NCBI GenBank assembly: GCA_964570325.1
Contig: CAZMXS010000072.1
Span: 1 to 24,172 of the forward strand
DNA: 24,172 nucleotides
Reading direction: 5' to 3'
Source of the DNA: CAZMXS01 sp964570325
Lineage (GTDB): Bacteria; Verrucomicrobiota; Kiritimatiellia; CAIQIC01; CAZMXS01
Position numbers and translations under genes: made by a program. Below, one piece after another: positions 7,754 through 15,787 of this stretch; position 1 is the first letter of the stretch, and every line of letters begins with the position of its first letter. The notes beneath the pieces are model-generated. The model searched no databases and was not told the origin of the DNA. It saw nothing but the letters and a program-made list of their open reading frames with translations.

Positions 7754-10164
7754 TGCGCGAATTTTCGATTGGCCATTTGCGGTTTGCGGTTCTGTTGATT
7801 GGCATGGCGGCTCGGATCGCCGTTGCCGCCGAGGTCATCAGCCTCGACTCCTTCAACTATCCCGACGCCGCCGCCGCGCAGCAGGCATGGCGCGCCATCA
7901 ACGGCGCGCCGGGCGTGGCCCCGGCGAAAACCGGATTGCTGTTTCCGCTGCCGTTTGCGGACGACGTGGCGCGGGTCTGCTGGGATAAAGCGGCTCGTCT
8001 TGACCTCGACGGCTATTCCAGTTTTGAACTCGACGTCACCTGCCTGGCGCCCGAGGCGTTGCGCTCACTCGCCATTTATTTCAAGAGCGGCGCCGGCTGG
8101 TATGTCTGGAACCAACCCGTGCCCAAGCGCGGCCGGCAGATAATCCGAATGCTGAAGGGCGATTTCTCCACGGAGGGCAAGCCGGCCGGATGGGCGCACA
8201 TCGAGGCCGTCCGCATCTCGCCGTGGAAGGGCGCCGCGCTCAACAGCGCGCTGACCTTCCACGCTTTCCAGGCGCGCGCCGATCAATTGCTGCTGGTGCA
8301 GGGCACCTTATCCGCGCCCGACGCGACCGCGCGCGCGGTCTCCAAAAAGGTCACGCAGCGGATCAGCAACTGGCTGCGCGAACTGGGCATCGCGCACGGT
8401 GTGGTGGATGACGAAGCCGTGCAAGCCGGGGCCCTGAACCGGGCGCGGCTGGCGATTCTTTGCTATAACGCTTATCCTCCGCAACGCGAACTGGCGGCGC
8501 TCCAAGCCTTCCTTAAGCGCGGCGGCAAACTCATTGTCTTTTACTCTTCCTCGCCGGAACTGGCGGCGACGATGCACATGCGGCTCGACAACTATATCCG
8601 GGCCGAAGCAGCGGGCCAGTGGAGCGCGCTGGTCTTCACGGAGCCCCAAAGCTGGAACACCCCCGCCCGCATTTACCAGGACTCGCCCAACCTCGTGCCC
8701 GTCGCTCCGGCGGATCGGACCGCCCAGGTCATCGCCTGGTGGGAAGACGCGGCCGGCGCGCGCCGGCCTGAAGCCGCCTGGGTCGCCTCGGCGCAGGGCC
8801 TGTGGATGTCGCATATCCTCATGAATGACGATGCGCGCAATAAAAAAGAAATGCTGCTCGGCCTGATCGGTCATTATGATCCGACCATCTGGGACAACGC
8901 GGCGCGCGCCGCCCTTGCCGCAGTCGGGCGGATTGATTCTTTCCGCAACTTCGATGATGCGTTGAGCGTGCTGCGCGGGCAGGCCGGCAACGCCGCCGAT
9001 CCCAAACAAGTCAACCGCCTGCTGGACGAAGCGCGCGACCTTCACGCGGCCATGCGCCAGGCGTATGAGCGGGGGCGCTATCCGGAAATGATGGCCGCGG
9101 AACGCGAATTAACCCGAAACCTGATCGAAGGCTACGCCGCAGTCCAACATCCGAAACCCGGCGAGTTCCGCGCGGTCTGGGACCACGACGGCGTCGGCTG
9201 GTTCCCCGGCAACTGGCCGCGCACCTGCCGCATTCTCGCGGAAAACGGCATCAATGCGATCTTCGTCAATCTCCTGTGGGGCGGGCTGGCGCATTTCCCG
9301 TGCGAATCGCTGCCGCCATCCGCCACGCTCAAAAAATACGGCGATCAGCTCCGGCAATCCGTGCAGGCGGCGCACGCTCAGGGCCTTGAGCTGCATGTCT
9401 GGCAGGTCTGTTGGAATCTCAGCGGGGCGCCGACGGATTTTGTCGAGAACCTCAAACAGCAGGGGCGCCTGCAGTTGTCAGCGGCAAACAAAACCGTGCC
9501 CTGGCTGTGTCCTTCGCACCCAAAAAACCAGGAACTCGCGCTGGCCGGATTGAAAGCGGCCGCCGCAGATTATCCGATTGACGGCATTCATCTCGACTAC
9601 GTGCGCTTCCCGGACAGCACGCTATGCTATTGCGCCACCTGCCGCCGGGAGTTCGAGGAGACGATTGGGCAAAAGGTCCGGCGCTGGCCGCAAGACGCGC
9701 AGGCCGGCGGCGCGCTTGCGCCGCGCTTTCAAATCTGGCGCGCCGGACAAATCACGCGCTTTGTCCGCGCCGTTCATGACGCAATCAAAGATATCAACCC
9801 GAAGATCAAGATTTCCGCGGCTGTTTTCAGCCAATACCCCTCGTGCATCGGCAGCGTTGGCCAGGACTGGGGCGCCTGGCTGAAAGCCGGTTACCTCGAT
9901 TTCGTTTGCCCGATGAACTACACGACCGATCCGATCCGGTTCACCCAATGGACACAAAGCCAATTGGCCCTGCCTGCGGCCAAGGGCCGCGTGTATCCGG
10001 GGCTCGGAGTAACCGCCGATGAGAGCCAACTGGCCCCGGACCAGGTCATTGAGCAAATTCTGATCGCGCGCCGGTGCGGCGCAACCGGCTTCGTCTTGTT
10101 CGACCTGAGCGGCACCCTCCAACGGGAAGTCCTGCCGCTGTTGAGCCTGGGGCTGACCAAGTGA
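7750..10164 (+). CDS. Secreted GHL10-family glycoside hydrolase-like protein, multidomain
   Basis: This is an 804-residue exported protein. The start at 7750 overlaps the surE stop and gives a clean signal peptide ending AARIAVAA (cleavage after residue 27). Residues about 28-185 look like a beta-sandwich carbohydrate-binding-type domain. Residues about 205-370 include LAILCYNAYPPQRELAALQAFLKRGG-type segments, reminiscent of a glutamine-amidotransferase/ThuA-like fold. Residues about 480-800 match the GHL10 (DUF187-type) TIM barrel: GEFRAVWDHDGVGWFP, then DGIHLDYVRFP (611-621), followed by a cysteine cluster at C626, C628 and C631. GHL10 proteins are presumed polysaccharide hydrolases; the substrate is not evident. 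A hairpin lies just after the stop. An upstream ATG at 7729 would weaken the signal peptide. Confidence 0.85.
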   Translation: MMREFSIGHLRFAVLLIGMAARIAVAAEVISLDSFNYPDAAAAQQAWRAINGAPGVAPAKTGLLFPLPFADDVARVCWDKAARLDLDGYSSFELDVTCLAPEALRSLAIYFKSGAGWYVWNQPVPKRGRQIIRMLKGDFSTEGKPAGWAHIEAVRISPWKGAALNSALTFHAFQARADQLLLVQGTLSAPDATARAVSKKVTQRISNWLRELGIAHGVVDDEAVQAGALNRARLAILCYNAYPPQRELAALQAFLKRGGKLIVFYSSSPELAATMHMRLDNYIRAEAAGQWSALVFTEPQSWNTPARIYQDSPNLVPVAPADRTAQVIAWWEDAAGARRPEAAWVASAQGLWMSHILMNDDARNKKEMLLGLIGHYDPTIWDNAARAALAAVGRIDSFRNFDDALSVLRGQAGNAADPKQVNRLLDEARDLHAAMRQAYERGRYPEMMAAERELTRNLIEGYAAVQHPKPGEFRAVWDHDGVGWFPGNWPRTCRILAENGINAIFVNLLWGGLAHFPCESLPPSATLKKYGDQLRQSVQAAHAQGLELHVWQVCWNLSGAPTDFVENLKQQGRLQLSAANKTVPWLCPSHPKNQELALAGLKAAAADYPIDGIHLDYVRFPDSTLCYCATCRREFEETIGQKVRRWPQDAQAGGALAPRFQIWRAGQITRFVRAVHDAIKDINPKIKISAAVFSQYPSCIGSVGQDWGAWLKAGYLDFVCPMNYTTDPIRFTQWTQSQLALPAAKGRVYPGLGVTADESQLAPDQVIEQILIARRCGATGFVLFDLSGTLQREVLPLLSLGLTK

Positions 10165-10187
10165 AACAAGCCGAAGCGCAGGGATCC

Positions 10188-10205
10188 TGCCCGCATTTCC
10201 GGGCA
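10188..10205 (+). terminator. Weak hairpin downstream of the GHL10 gene
   Basis: TGCCCG-CATTTC-CGGGCA makes a perfect 6-bp stem 24 bases after the GHL10 stop. No U-tract follows, so it is at best an inefficient terminator or an mRNA 3'-end stabiliser. The remaining bases up to pyrH (10206-10301) show no convincing promoter. Confidence 0.3.
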
Positions 10206-10318
10206 ACACCATCCGCAACCCGCCCGCGGAGCGCGCACCGCATTTGCCGCTGGATTTCCCCGCACGATCCACTACCATGCGCCGAAACCATCGGCGTTGA
10301 CGGCGAAAGGACGCTCCC

Positions 10319-11065
10319 ATGACAGCGCAGAAGAACAAAACGGCGCGGACCAAGTACCGGCGCATCATGCTCAAGCTCAGCGGCGAGGTGTTCATGAACC
10401 GCAAGCTCGGCGAGAGCCTCGACCCCAACATCCTCTCCTCCATCGCCGGACAGATCAAGAAGGTCAAAGACATGGGGGTTGAGATCGCCATCGTGGTTGG
10501 CGGCGGCAACATCTTCCGCGGGCTACCCGGCGAGGCATGCGGCATTGACCGTACAACCGGCGATTACATGGGGATGCTTGCGACGGTAATCAACAGCCTG
10601 GCGCTGCAAGCCGCGCTGGAAAACATGGGGGTACATACCCGGGTCATGACGGCGATCGCCATGCCGGCGATCGCCGAACCCTTCATCCGCCGGCGGGCCA
10701 TGCGGCACTTGGAGAAAGGACGCGTGGTAATCTTCGGCGCGGGCACAGGCAATCCGTATTTCACCACCGACAGCGCCGCTGCCCTGCGCGCGAGCGAGAT
10801 CGGCGCCGACCTGCTGCTCAAAGGGACCAAAGTTGACGGCATCTATACCGCCGACCCTTTCAAGGATCCCACCGCAAAACGCTATGACCAGATCACTTAC
10901 GCCGCGGCGCTCAGCAAACGTTTGAAGGTAATGGACGCCGCCGCTTTTTCGCTTTGCATGGACAACCGCATCCCCATAATTGTGTTCAATTTTTTCAAAC
11001 AAGACGAAATCATCCGCGTATTGCGGGGCCAGCCGGTCGGCACCCTGGTGCACGGCGGCGATTGA
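10319..11065 (+). CDS. pyrH: UMP kinase (uridylate kinase)
   Basis: The 248-residue protein is an amino-acid-kinase-fold UMP kinase. Motifs are KLSGEVFM (phosphate binding), VVGGGNIFRG, DYMGMLATVINSLALQAALE and GTGNPYFTTDSAAALRA. It phosphorylates UMP to UDP with ATP in pyrimidine nucleotide synthesis and usually forms a hexamer. The N-terminus has about 14 extra basic residues before the first strand. The ATG at 10319 has an AAAGGA ribosome binding site. It precedes frr by 18 bases, the usual pyrH-frr pairing. The commonly preceding rpsB and tsf genes are absent; the upstream neighbours are surE and a glycosidase. Confidence 0.97.
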   Translation: MTAQKNKTARTKYRRIMLKLSGEVFMNRKLGESLDPNILSSIAGQIKKVKDMGVEIAIVVGGGNIFRGLPGEACGIDRTTGDYMGMLATVINSLALQAALENMGVHTRVMTAIAMPAIAEPFIRRRAMRHLEKGRVVIFGAGTGNPYFTTDSAAALRASEIGADLLLKGTKVDGIYTADPFKDPTAKRYDQITYAAALSKRLKVMDAAAFSLCMDNRIPIIVFNFFKQDEIIRVLRGQPVGTLVHGGD

Positions 11066-11083
11066 GGAGAGGAAGGAACAGAT

Positions 11084-11653
11084 ATGGACATTGAATCGGT
11101 GGACGACATTCTATTACTGGCCGACGACAAGATGGGCAAATCGGTGGAGTTTCTCCAGCAGGAACTCAGCGGCCTGCGCACCGGCAAGGCCTCGCCCAGC
11201 CTGGTTGAGAACATCCAGGTGGAATACTACGGCACCCAGACCCGCCTGCGCCAACTCTGCGGTATCAGCACGCCCGAACCGCGATTGATCGTGCTCAATC
11301 CCTTTGACCCAACCGCGATGGCGGCAATCGAGAAGGCCATTCTGGCCGCCAATATCGGCATTACGCCGATCAGCGACGGCCGGGTCATCCGGATTCCCAT
11401 CCCCGAGTTGAGCGAGCAGCGCCGCAAGGAATTGATCAAGATCGCGCACAAGCAGGCCGAGGAAGCCCGTGTGGCGATCCGCGCCGTGCGGCGCGACGCC
11501 AACGAGCAAGCCAAGACTATCGAAAAAGCGCACAAGATCACGGAAGACGAGCGCGACCAGGCGCTCCAAGAAATCCAAAAATACACCGACGACTATATCA
11601 AGAAGGTGGATGACCTGCTCGCCGCCAAGGAAAAAGACATCATGGTGGTGTAA
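11084..11653 (+). CDS. frr: Ribosome recycling factor
   Basis: This 189-residue protein is homologous to RRF along its full length. It has the N-terminal helix with SVEFLQQELSGLRTGKASPSL, the conserved VEYYGTQTRLRQL and FDPTAMAAIEKAI segments, PLSEQRRKEL-like PELSEQRRKELIKIA, and a long C-terminal helix. RRF acts with EF-G to split post-termination ribosomes. The start ATG at 11084 is preceded by a strong purine-rich site (GAGGAGAGGAAGGA). It follows pyrH by 18 bases, so the two form an operon. Downstream lies a short convergent intergenic region with hairpins but no good U-tract terminator. Confidence 0.97.
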   Translation: MDIESVDDILLLADDKMGKSVEFLQQELSGLRTGKASPSLVENIQVEYYGTQTRLRQLCGISTPEPRLIVLNPFDPTAMAAIEKAILAANIGITPISDGRVIRIPIPELSEQRRKELIKIAHKQAEEARVAIRAVRRDANEQAKTIEKAHKITEDERDQALQEIQKYTDDYIKKVDDLLAAKEKDIMVV

Positions 11654-11765
11654 CGCGGGGGTTGGCTGCCACGGCCGGCTCTGGCCTGAACGATAAAGAA
11701 CTCTGGACCGCGAATGACGCGGATTAGGCGGATGCCGGCATTCGCTAGACACGCCGCGCGTTCCG

Positions 11766-11782
11766 TTGGACCTGCGGTCCGA
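11766..11782. terminator. Hairpin between convergent genes, possible bidirectional terminator
   Basis: GGACC-TGC-GGTCC, extended outward by a T-G wobble and a T-A pair, lies between the converging frr and lipoprotein genes. There is no U-tract on either strand, so its function is uncertain. The rest of 11654-11794 includes a low-complexity stretch of GCGGAT-like repeats (11710-11735) and no ORF of interest. Confidence 0.3.
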
Positions 11783-11794
11783 CCCGACCCATGG

Positions 11795-12400
11795 CTACGG
11801 AGCAGGCATTGAATCCGCCGGCGATGATCGAATCAAAACGTATGGATGTGACGTTGGAAAAGCGTTCTCGCTGGCGCCATATTTTTCAAGAAAGGCGCGC
11901 CACTCTGACGGGGTGGCGGTAAAGAACAGTCCGCCGTTTTTTTCAATGCTCAGCGAGGGCAAGGTCACTTCGCCGTCATTCAGCGCGCCGATCAACCAGT
12001 CATAGTTGAAGGGACGAAACTCCAGCCGGTTGCTGGAGATATCCATCCGGCACAGGAGATGGAAAGGCAGCACGTGGATGGTCCACCAGTCACTCATCAC
12101 CCGATCATCCGGCGAACCGGCCATCGTGTCCGCAAACAGGTTCGTGCCAACGCGAAAGTAAACGACTTCCAAATCGCCGGAGGCGCCTTTCTCCGAATAA
12201 GTGACAATCCGATCCTCTTCAAAGAGCCATGGCTTCTGGTTCTTGGGCTCGTTTTTTTCTCCCAGCATCACCCAGGTTCCATTGGCCTCCGGCAGATCCA
12301 CAATAGCATCGGGGGTGTAAAACGGGTTGAAAGAGCGGACACAACCGAGTAGCAACAGTGCGAGGACAGAAACGCTTAAAGACAACCGTATTTTTCGCAT
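11795..12400 (-). CDS. Hypothetical lipoprotein
   Basis: This 201-residue protein starts MRKIRLSLSVSVLALLLLGC, a type II signal peptide with lipobox LLLG-C20, so it is predicted to be lipid-anchored. The mature part opens with VRSFNPFYTPDAIVDLPEANGTW, followed by an alternating strand-rich region with several Trp residues (for example DWWTIHVLPFHLLCRMD). I recognise no specific family. It may be a small lipocalin-like or DUF lipoprotein. The start at 12400 has GGAGG about six bases upstream and is preferred over an upstream in-frame codon at 12442. It lies downstream of the PPOX-like gene on the same strand, 91 bases away. Confidence 0.75.
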   Translation of the reverse strand: MRKIRLSLSVSVLALLLLGCVRSFNPFYTPDAIVDLPEANGTWVMLGEKNEPKNQKPWLFEEDRIVTYSEKGASGDLEVVYFRVGTNLFADTMAGSPDDRVMSDWWTIHVLPFHLLCRMDISSNRLEFRPFNYDWLIGALNDGEVTLPSLSIEKNGGLFFTATPSEWRAFLEKYGASENAFPTSHPYVLIRSSPADSMPAP

Positions 12401-12491
12401 AACAGCCTCCCCACAAGCGCGGACTTCTTGCGCATGTTCCACCCGCCAACTTCCGGCTTATTCCCCACGAGACAGGCCGGCGGGGCGCCCA

Positions 12492-12911
12492 TCAAGTCAA
12501 CGCAACAAATTGTTTCGGTTCAAAGTTGCCCTCGAAGGTCCACCAGGTGGCCACGCACTGCTCAATGCGGAACACCGCCAGGAAATCATAACCGGACTGT
12601 TGCACCCACGGCTGCATGAAAGGGCGATTGGCGACAATCTCTTTCTTCAACTCCAGATCTTCGACCAGTCGCGCCACGCCGCTGACCCGGATTTGCCGTT
12701 TCTCCTCGTGGTTGTTGAAGCACATTTCGACGCAAGGGTTCGCCAGCATCTGCGCGCACACGTCCTTCATGCGCCCCGTGTGGAAGATGACCCCCTGCCC
12801 ATCCGCCCGATACATCAACATCCCACGCACATGCGGCTTGCCGTCTTGTACGGTAGCCAGGTGACAGACGGGGTTGCGGTTCATGAAATCCAGTATTTCC
12901 TGCTTGGTCAT
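12492..12911 (-). CDS. Pyridoxamine 5'-phosphate oxidase family (FMN-binding split barrel) protein
   Basis: The 139-residue protein starts MTKQEILDFMNRNPVCHLATV and carries the split-barrel signature: HVRGMLMYRADGQGVIFHTGRMKDV, then FNNHEEKRQIRVSGVARLVED, and ends with a WWTFEGNFEP segment. This family of short PNPOx-like proteins binds FMN or F420 and often reduces small molecules. The substrate is unknown here, and synthesis of pyridoxal phosphate is not implied. Its ATG overlaps the stop of the preceding HEAT-like gene (ATGA at 12908-12911) with GGAGACC upstream, so the two are translationally coupled. Confidence 0.88.
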   Translation of the reverse strand: MTKQEILDFMNRNPVCHLATVQDGKPHVRGMLMYRADGQGVIFHTGRMKDVCAQMLANPCVEMCFNNHEEKRQIRVSGVARLVEDLELKKEIVANRPFMQPWVQQSGYDFLAVFRIEQCVATWWTFEGNFEPKQFVALT

Positions 12912-13972
12912 TTTTTGGTCTCCTGCACGTGATAGGTTTTCGTCTCCGGATCGAATATCAGCTTGTCCTTGTTTTGCCGATACCAGGCGATCAATTCCTC
13001 GCGCGAACCGCGAACCGGGAGCAACCGGTAAAGCGTCTGTCGGACATCGCTCCCGCCCCAACGCCGCACATCAGCGTTGTCGAACGATTTCACCAGGTAA
13101 TCCAAAGCGTCCGGATAGCCATAGCCGGCCGCCACCTTGGCCATATAGAACGCACTGCAGTCGTCTCCATCCCGCGCATTGACCCATGCCGCCTCGATGT
13201 TGGTCTCAATGTTGATTCCCGGCAGATCCTTGATCGCCTCGTAGGTCCAGTACTGATTGCGGCCATTCACAAAGTAATCCGTCAGAAGCGGATATGTCTC
13301 GGGATCGCCCAGATTGGCCACGGCCCAAATCCACTCGGTGGGCAGGTGATCGGGATAATCCTTCATCTCAGCCAATAGAACCGCGCGGGCATCCTGCTCC
13401 CACCCCCGCTCCACCACCGCGCGAACCAGTTCGTTGTTGATCGGCAGCGCATCAATAATCATCTGTTTCTGATCGTCGCGCGCCAGCCGAATAATCGCCC
13501 GGTTGAGATGATAATTGCTCAAGCTGCCCGGTGCGCCGCGGTCGGCCGTCGCCGCCTCGATCAGCAACGGCAGTTTCTCCGGTCCGATTTTCAACAGCAT
13601 CCGAACCTGGGGATCGCTGTCGCTATAGGTGTTCTGGCCCCGCGTGGCGTTCTGGATCGCGCGGATGTATTGGCGCACCTGGTCATCACTCGGATTCGCC
13701 GGCAACTGAATTTGCCGCAGGGCCGCCAGATCCGGACCCCGCGCGCGAAACTCATTCCATTCGTCATCCGCCGCGACAGCCGCCGGCATGGCCGCCGGGG
13801 GCGCGGCGGTGCCGGCCGCCAGATTGGAGCTCATGCCGTCAAGCAGGCCGCGGATGGCCTGCAATTCAGCCAGAATCGCCCGGTCCACGCCATCATCATT
13901 CCCGGCGCCGAACGCCAAGGGAAACGGAAGCGCCACCAGCAATAGCGCCGTTGGAACATTCCAGATTCTCAC
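12908..13972 (-). CDS. Secreted HEAT-repeat-like protein of unknown function
   Basis: This 354-residue protein starts at a GTG (13970-13972) with a strong GGGAGG site. It has a signal peptide (MRIWNVPTALLLVALPFPLAFGA). A short predicted coiled segment (AILAELQAIRGLLDGM) and an Ala/Pro linker lead to a mostly alpha-helical body. Segments such as RMLLKIGPEKLPLLIEAA, PLLTDYFVNGRN and ALDYLVKSFDN are spaced like HEAT or ARM repeats. I recognise no catalytic motif. It is probably periplasmic and may scaffold other proteins. It ends in an ATGA overlap with the small FMN-binding protein gene. Confidence 0.75.
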   Translation of the reverse strand: MRIWNVPTALLLVALPFPLAFGAGNDDGVDRAILAELQAIRGLLDGMSSNLAAGTAAPPAAMPAAVAADDEWNEFRARGPDLAALRQIQLPANPSDDQVRQYIRAIQNATRGQNTYSDSDPQVRMLLKIGPEKLPLLIEAATADRGAPGSLSNYHLNRAIIRLARDDQKQMIIDALPINNELVRAVVERGWEQDARAVLLAEMKDYPDHLPTEWIWAVANLGDPETYPLLTDYFVNGRNQYWTYEAIKDLPGINIETNIEAAWVNARDGDDCSAFYMAKVAAGYGYPDALDYLVKSFDNADVRRWGGSDVRQTLYRLLPVRGSREELIAWYRQNKDKLIFDPETKTYHVQETKK

Positions 13973-14046
13973 CTCAACCTCCCTGAAAAGCGTTATGCCA
14001 AGTCCACCCCATACAACTATCTGGGGATCTTGTCTATCCCGGCCTC

Positions 14047-14091
14047 AAAAACAAAACCGGCGATGTATGCGATCGAACCACACACCGCCGG
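14047..14091 (-). terminator. Strong intrinsic terminator after the LolA-like gene
   Basis: On the minus strand, CCGGCGGTGTGTG (14079-14091) pairs with CATACATCGCCGG (14057-14069) over 13 positions, two of them G-U. The loop is nine bases, and TTTTGTTTTT (14047-14056) follows immediately. It lies 26 bases past the LolA-like stop codon and would end the seven-gene minus-strand transcript that begins near 22 kb. Confidence 0.85.
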
Positions 14092-14117
14092 CTCTGGATT
14101 GTTTGGCTACCTAATGA

Positions 14118-14987
14118 TCAATCGCCTTCATATTCCTCGCCCGGGTTATCCTCATCGGGGTTCACCGGGTTGGGCATTCCGGATTGGGTCGGCGGCATGG
14201 CGACGGGGGCCGCCTTGACGCCCGCGGACATGCCCTGGTACATGCTGATCACGCCGTCGGTCATATCCATCACCTTGGCGCCTTCCTGTTCCTGGTATTG
14301 GAACAAGGCCGGGTCATTCTTGATATCCACCTCCACATTACTGAACTCCTGGGTAAACATCTCCTTGCCCTCGGCGTTGAGGTAAACCACTTTGCGGGGC
14401 ATGCCGTCGCTGACTGCCACCCAATATTTAACCTTCGTCGGCAGCAGGTTGCCCATGGTTTCGCGCATCTTCGAATCGCCGCCGGCCATCTCGCCCTCGA
14501 CCACATCCACGTCCAGTTCGCCCAGTTTCTCCTGGCCCACATACACCAGCTTGTCCTTGTTCACGCCCTGGAACGGATCCGTGCTGGCGCCGGGTCCCTG
14601 CGCGCCTCCCATACCGGCGACAAAATCATCGCCCAACGCCGCCTTGATTTTCTGGATGTCCATCTTCTGCACCATGTTCATCGTCGGCATGACCGTGTAG
14701 AGCACGTCGCCGTCTGAGATGGTGATCTGCTTGGCGTTAACGGGCGGCATCAGCATTTCCATGCGCATCTTGCCGCCTTCCGCCCACATCTCGCCGGTGA
14801 TGCTCATCTTTGAACCCATCATCTCCATCGTCATGCTGAGGTTCTCGTGATAGCTCTTGACCGCGGCGGCGCGGTCCACAATTGCTTTCACTTTGGCCGC
14901 CGGATCATCGGCGCCGGCCCAGGCGGCGCCCGCCACCAGCCACGCCGCCGCACTCAACACCGTCATGTAGTTCCGCATGCTTTGCAT
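14118..14987 (-). CDS. LolA-like / outer-membrane-lipoprotein-sorting-type periplasmic protein, Met-rich
   Basis: The 289-residue protein has a signal peptide ending GAAWAGA and a LolA/LppX-like pattern: an N-terminal helix (AAKVKAIVDRAAAVKSYHENLSM), then strands with GKMRMEMLMPP, ISDGDVLYTVMP and later VAVSDGMPRKVVYLNAEGKEMFTQEF. Such folds carry lipids or lipoproteins in the periplasm, or are uncharacterised DUF members. The N-terminal half is unusually rich in methionine, and the C-terminus is acidic (NPDEDNPGEEYEGD). The start at 14987 has GGGAGGA upstream. It is the last gene before the strong terminator and follows iorB by 33 bases. The link to aryl-acid metabolism is unclear. Confidence 0.75.
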   Translation of the reverse strand: MQSMRNYMTVLSAAAWLVAGAAWAGADDPAAKVKAIVDRAAAVKSYHENLSMTMEMMGSKMSITGEMWAEGGKMRMEMLMPPVNAKQITISDGDVLYTVMPTMNMVQKMDIQKIKAALGDDFVAGMGGAQGPGASTDPFQGVNKDKLVYVGQEKLGELDVDVVEGEMAGGDSKMRETMGNLLPTKVKYWVAVSDGMPRKVVYLNAEGKEMFTQEFSNVEVDIKNDPALFQYQEQEGAKVMDMTDGVISMYQGMSAGVKAAPVAMPPTQSGMPNPVNPDEDNPGEEYEGD

Positions 14988-15020
14988 TGTTCTTCCTCCC
15001 TTGGTTTAACCGAACTGCTG

Positions 15021-15620
15021 TTATTTCTTCTGCCGCGCGGCCGCCAGATGCCCCGCCTCGAAGGCGGCCAGGTTGGCCTGAACAATCTCCGCGCCCTTGC
15101 GCGCAAAAAACTTTTCCACCTGCGCCACCAGGTCATGATGCGAGACCACGAGGTAATCCGTCGCCGCACCGAGCATGACCAGGTTGACGGCCCGCCGCGA
15201 TCCGGCATCCTTAGCCAATTGTTCAGCGTCCACCACCACCCGGTTGGGCCATCGTTCCACCTCGGCCAGCACCGCCTCAAGCGGTGGATAATTCGCCACG
15301 TTGCGCACCGGATGCCGGTTCGTCACCAGCCAGCCATCCGGGCGAATGAATGGAAGATAGCGCAGCGCTTCCATCGGCTCGGTGGCCAGAATCAAATGAG
15401 CGGAACCCGGCGGCACCAGGTCCGATGCGATCGGCGCCAGCGACAAACGCAGGTGCGACACCACCGCGCCACCGCGCTGGGCCATGCCATGCACCTCCGA
15501 CTGCTTGACATAATACCCTTTATGGAGCGCGGCCGCGCCGATGACGGCGGCGATCGTCAGCAGCCCCTGTCCACCGACGCCGGCGATGATAATATCCTGC
15601 TGGTTGGCCGTTTCTTTCAT
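15021..15620 (-). CDS. iorB: Indolepyruvate oxidoreductase, beta subunit (IorB)
   Basis: The 199-residue protein is a pyruvate:ferredoxin-oxidoreductase gamma-type subunit. It starts with DIIIAGVGGQGLLTIAAVIG and contains the KQSEVHGMAQRGGAVVSHLRL segment typical of IorB. With IorA it oxidatively decarboxylates arylpyruvates (indolepyruvate, phenylpyruvate and others) to arylacetyl-CoA. The ATG at 15620 was chosen because the family motif begins ten residues in. The extra residues of the longer frame (to 15695) come from the repeat-containing spacer. The Shine-Dalgarno is weak. A 167-base spacer with a two-hairpin repeat separates it from iorA. Confidence 0.93.
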   Translation of the reverse strand: MKETANQQDIIIAGVGGQGLLTIAAVIGAAALHKGYYVKQSEVHGMAQRGGAVVSHLRLSLAPIASDLVPPGSAHLILATEPMEALRYLPFIRPDGWLVTNRHPVRNVANYPPLEAVLAEVERWPNRVVVDAEQLAKDAGSRRAVNLVMLGAATDYLVVSHHDLVAQVEKFFARKGAEIVQANLAAFEAGHLAAARQKK

Positions 15621-15683
15621 AAGTGCGATATTCGAGTTTCCTAACAAAAACACACGCCGCAAGCCAAGAACCCTTGCGCCACC

Positions 15684-15755
15684 CTGGAGCGCCACACCGT
15701 TCCAGCGGAATGGCCGATCAGCTTGCCACTTGCCGGTGGCGCGACAGTGCTCTGG
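15684..15755. repeat. Two-hairpin intergenic repeat, copy A (iorA-iorB spacer)
   Basis: The element holds hairpin 1 (CTGGA/TCCAG, 15684-15705), the GGAATGGCC region, hairpin 2 (GCCAC/GTGGC, 15725-15740) and then GCGACAGTGCTCTGG. A second copy with the same order is at 24062-24126, and the 3' segment matches in 14 of 15 bases. Hairpin 2 differs in sequence between copies (GCCAC/GTGGC here, CCGGC/GCCGG there) but keeps its pairing. Confidence 0.6.
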
Positions 15756-15787
15756 TCATATACCAATCATTACTCTCCAGCCGGCCA

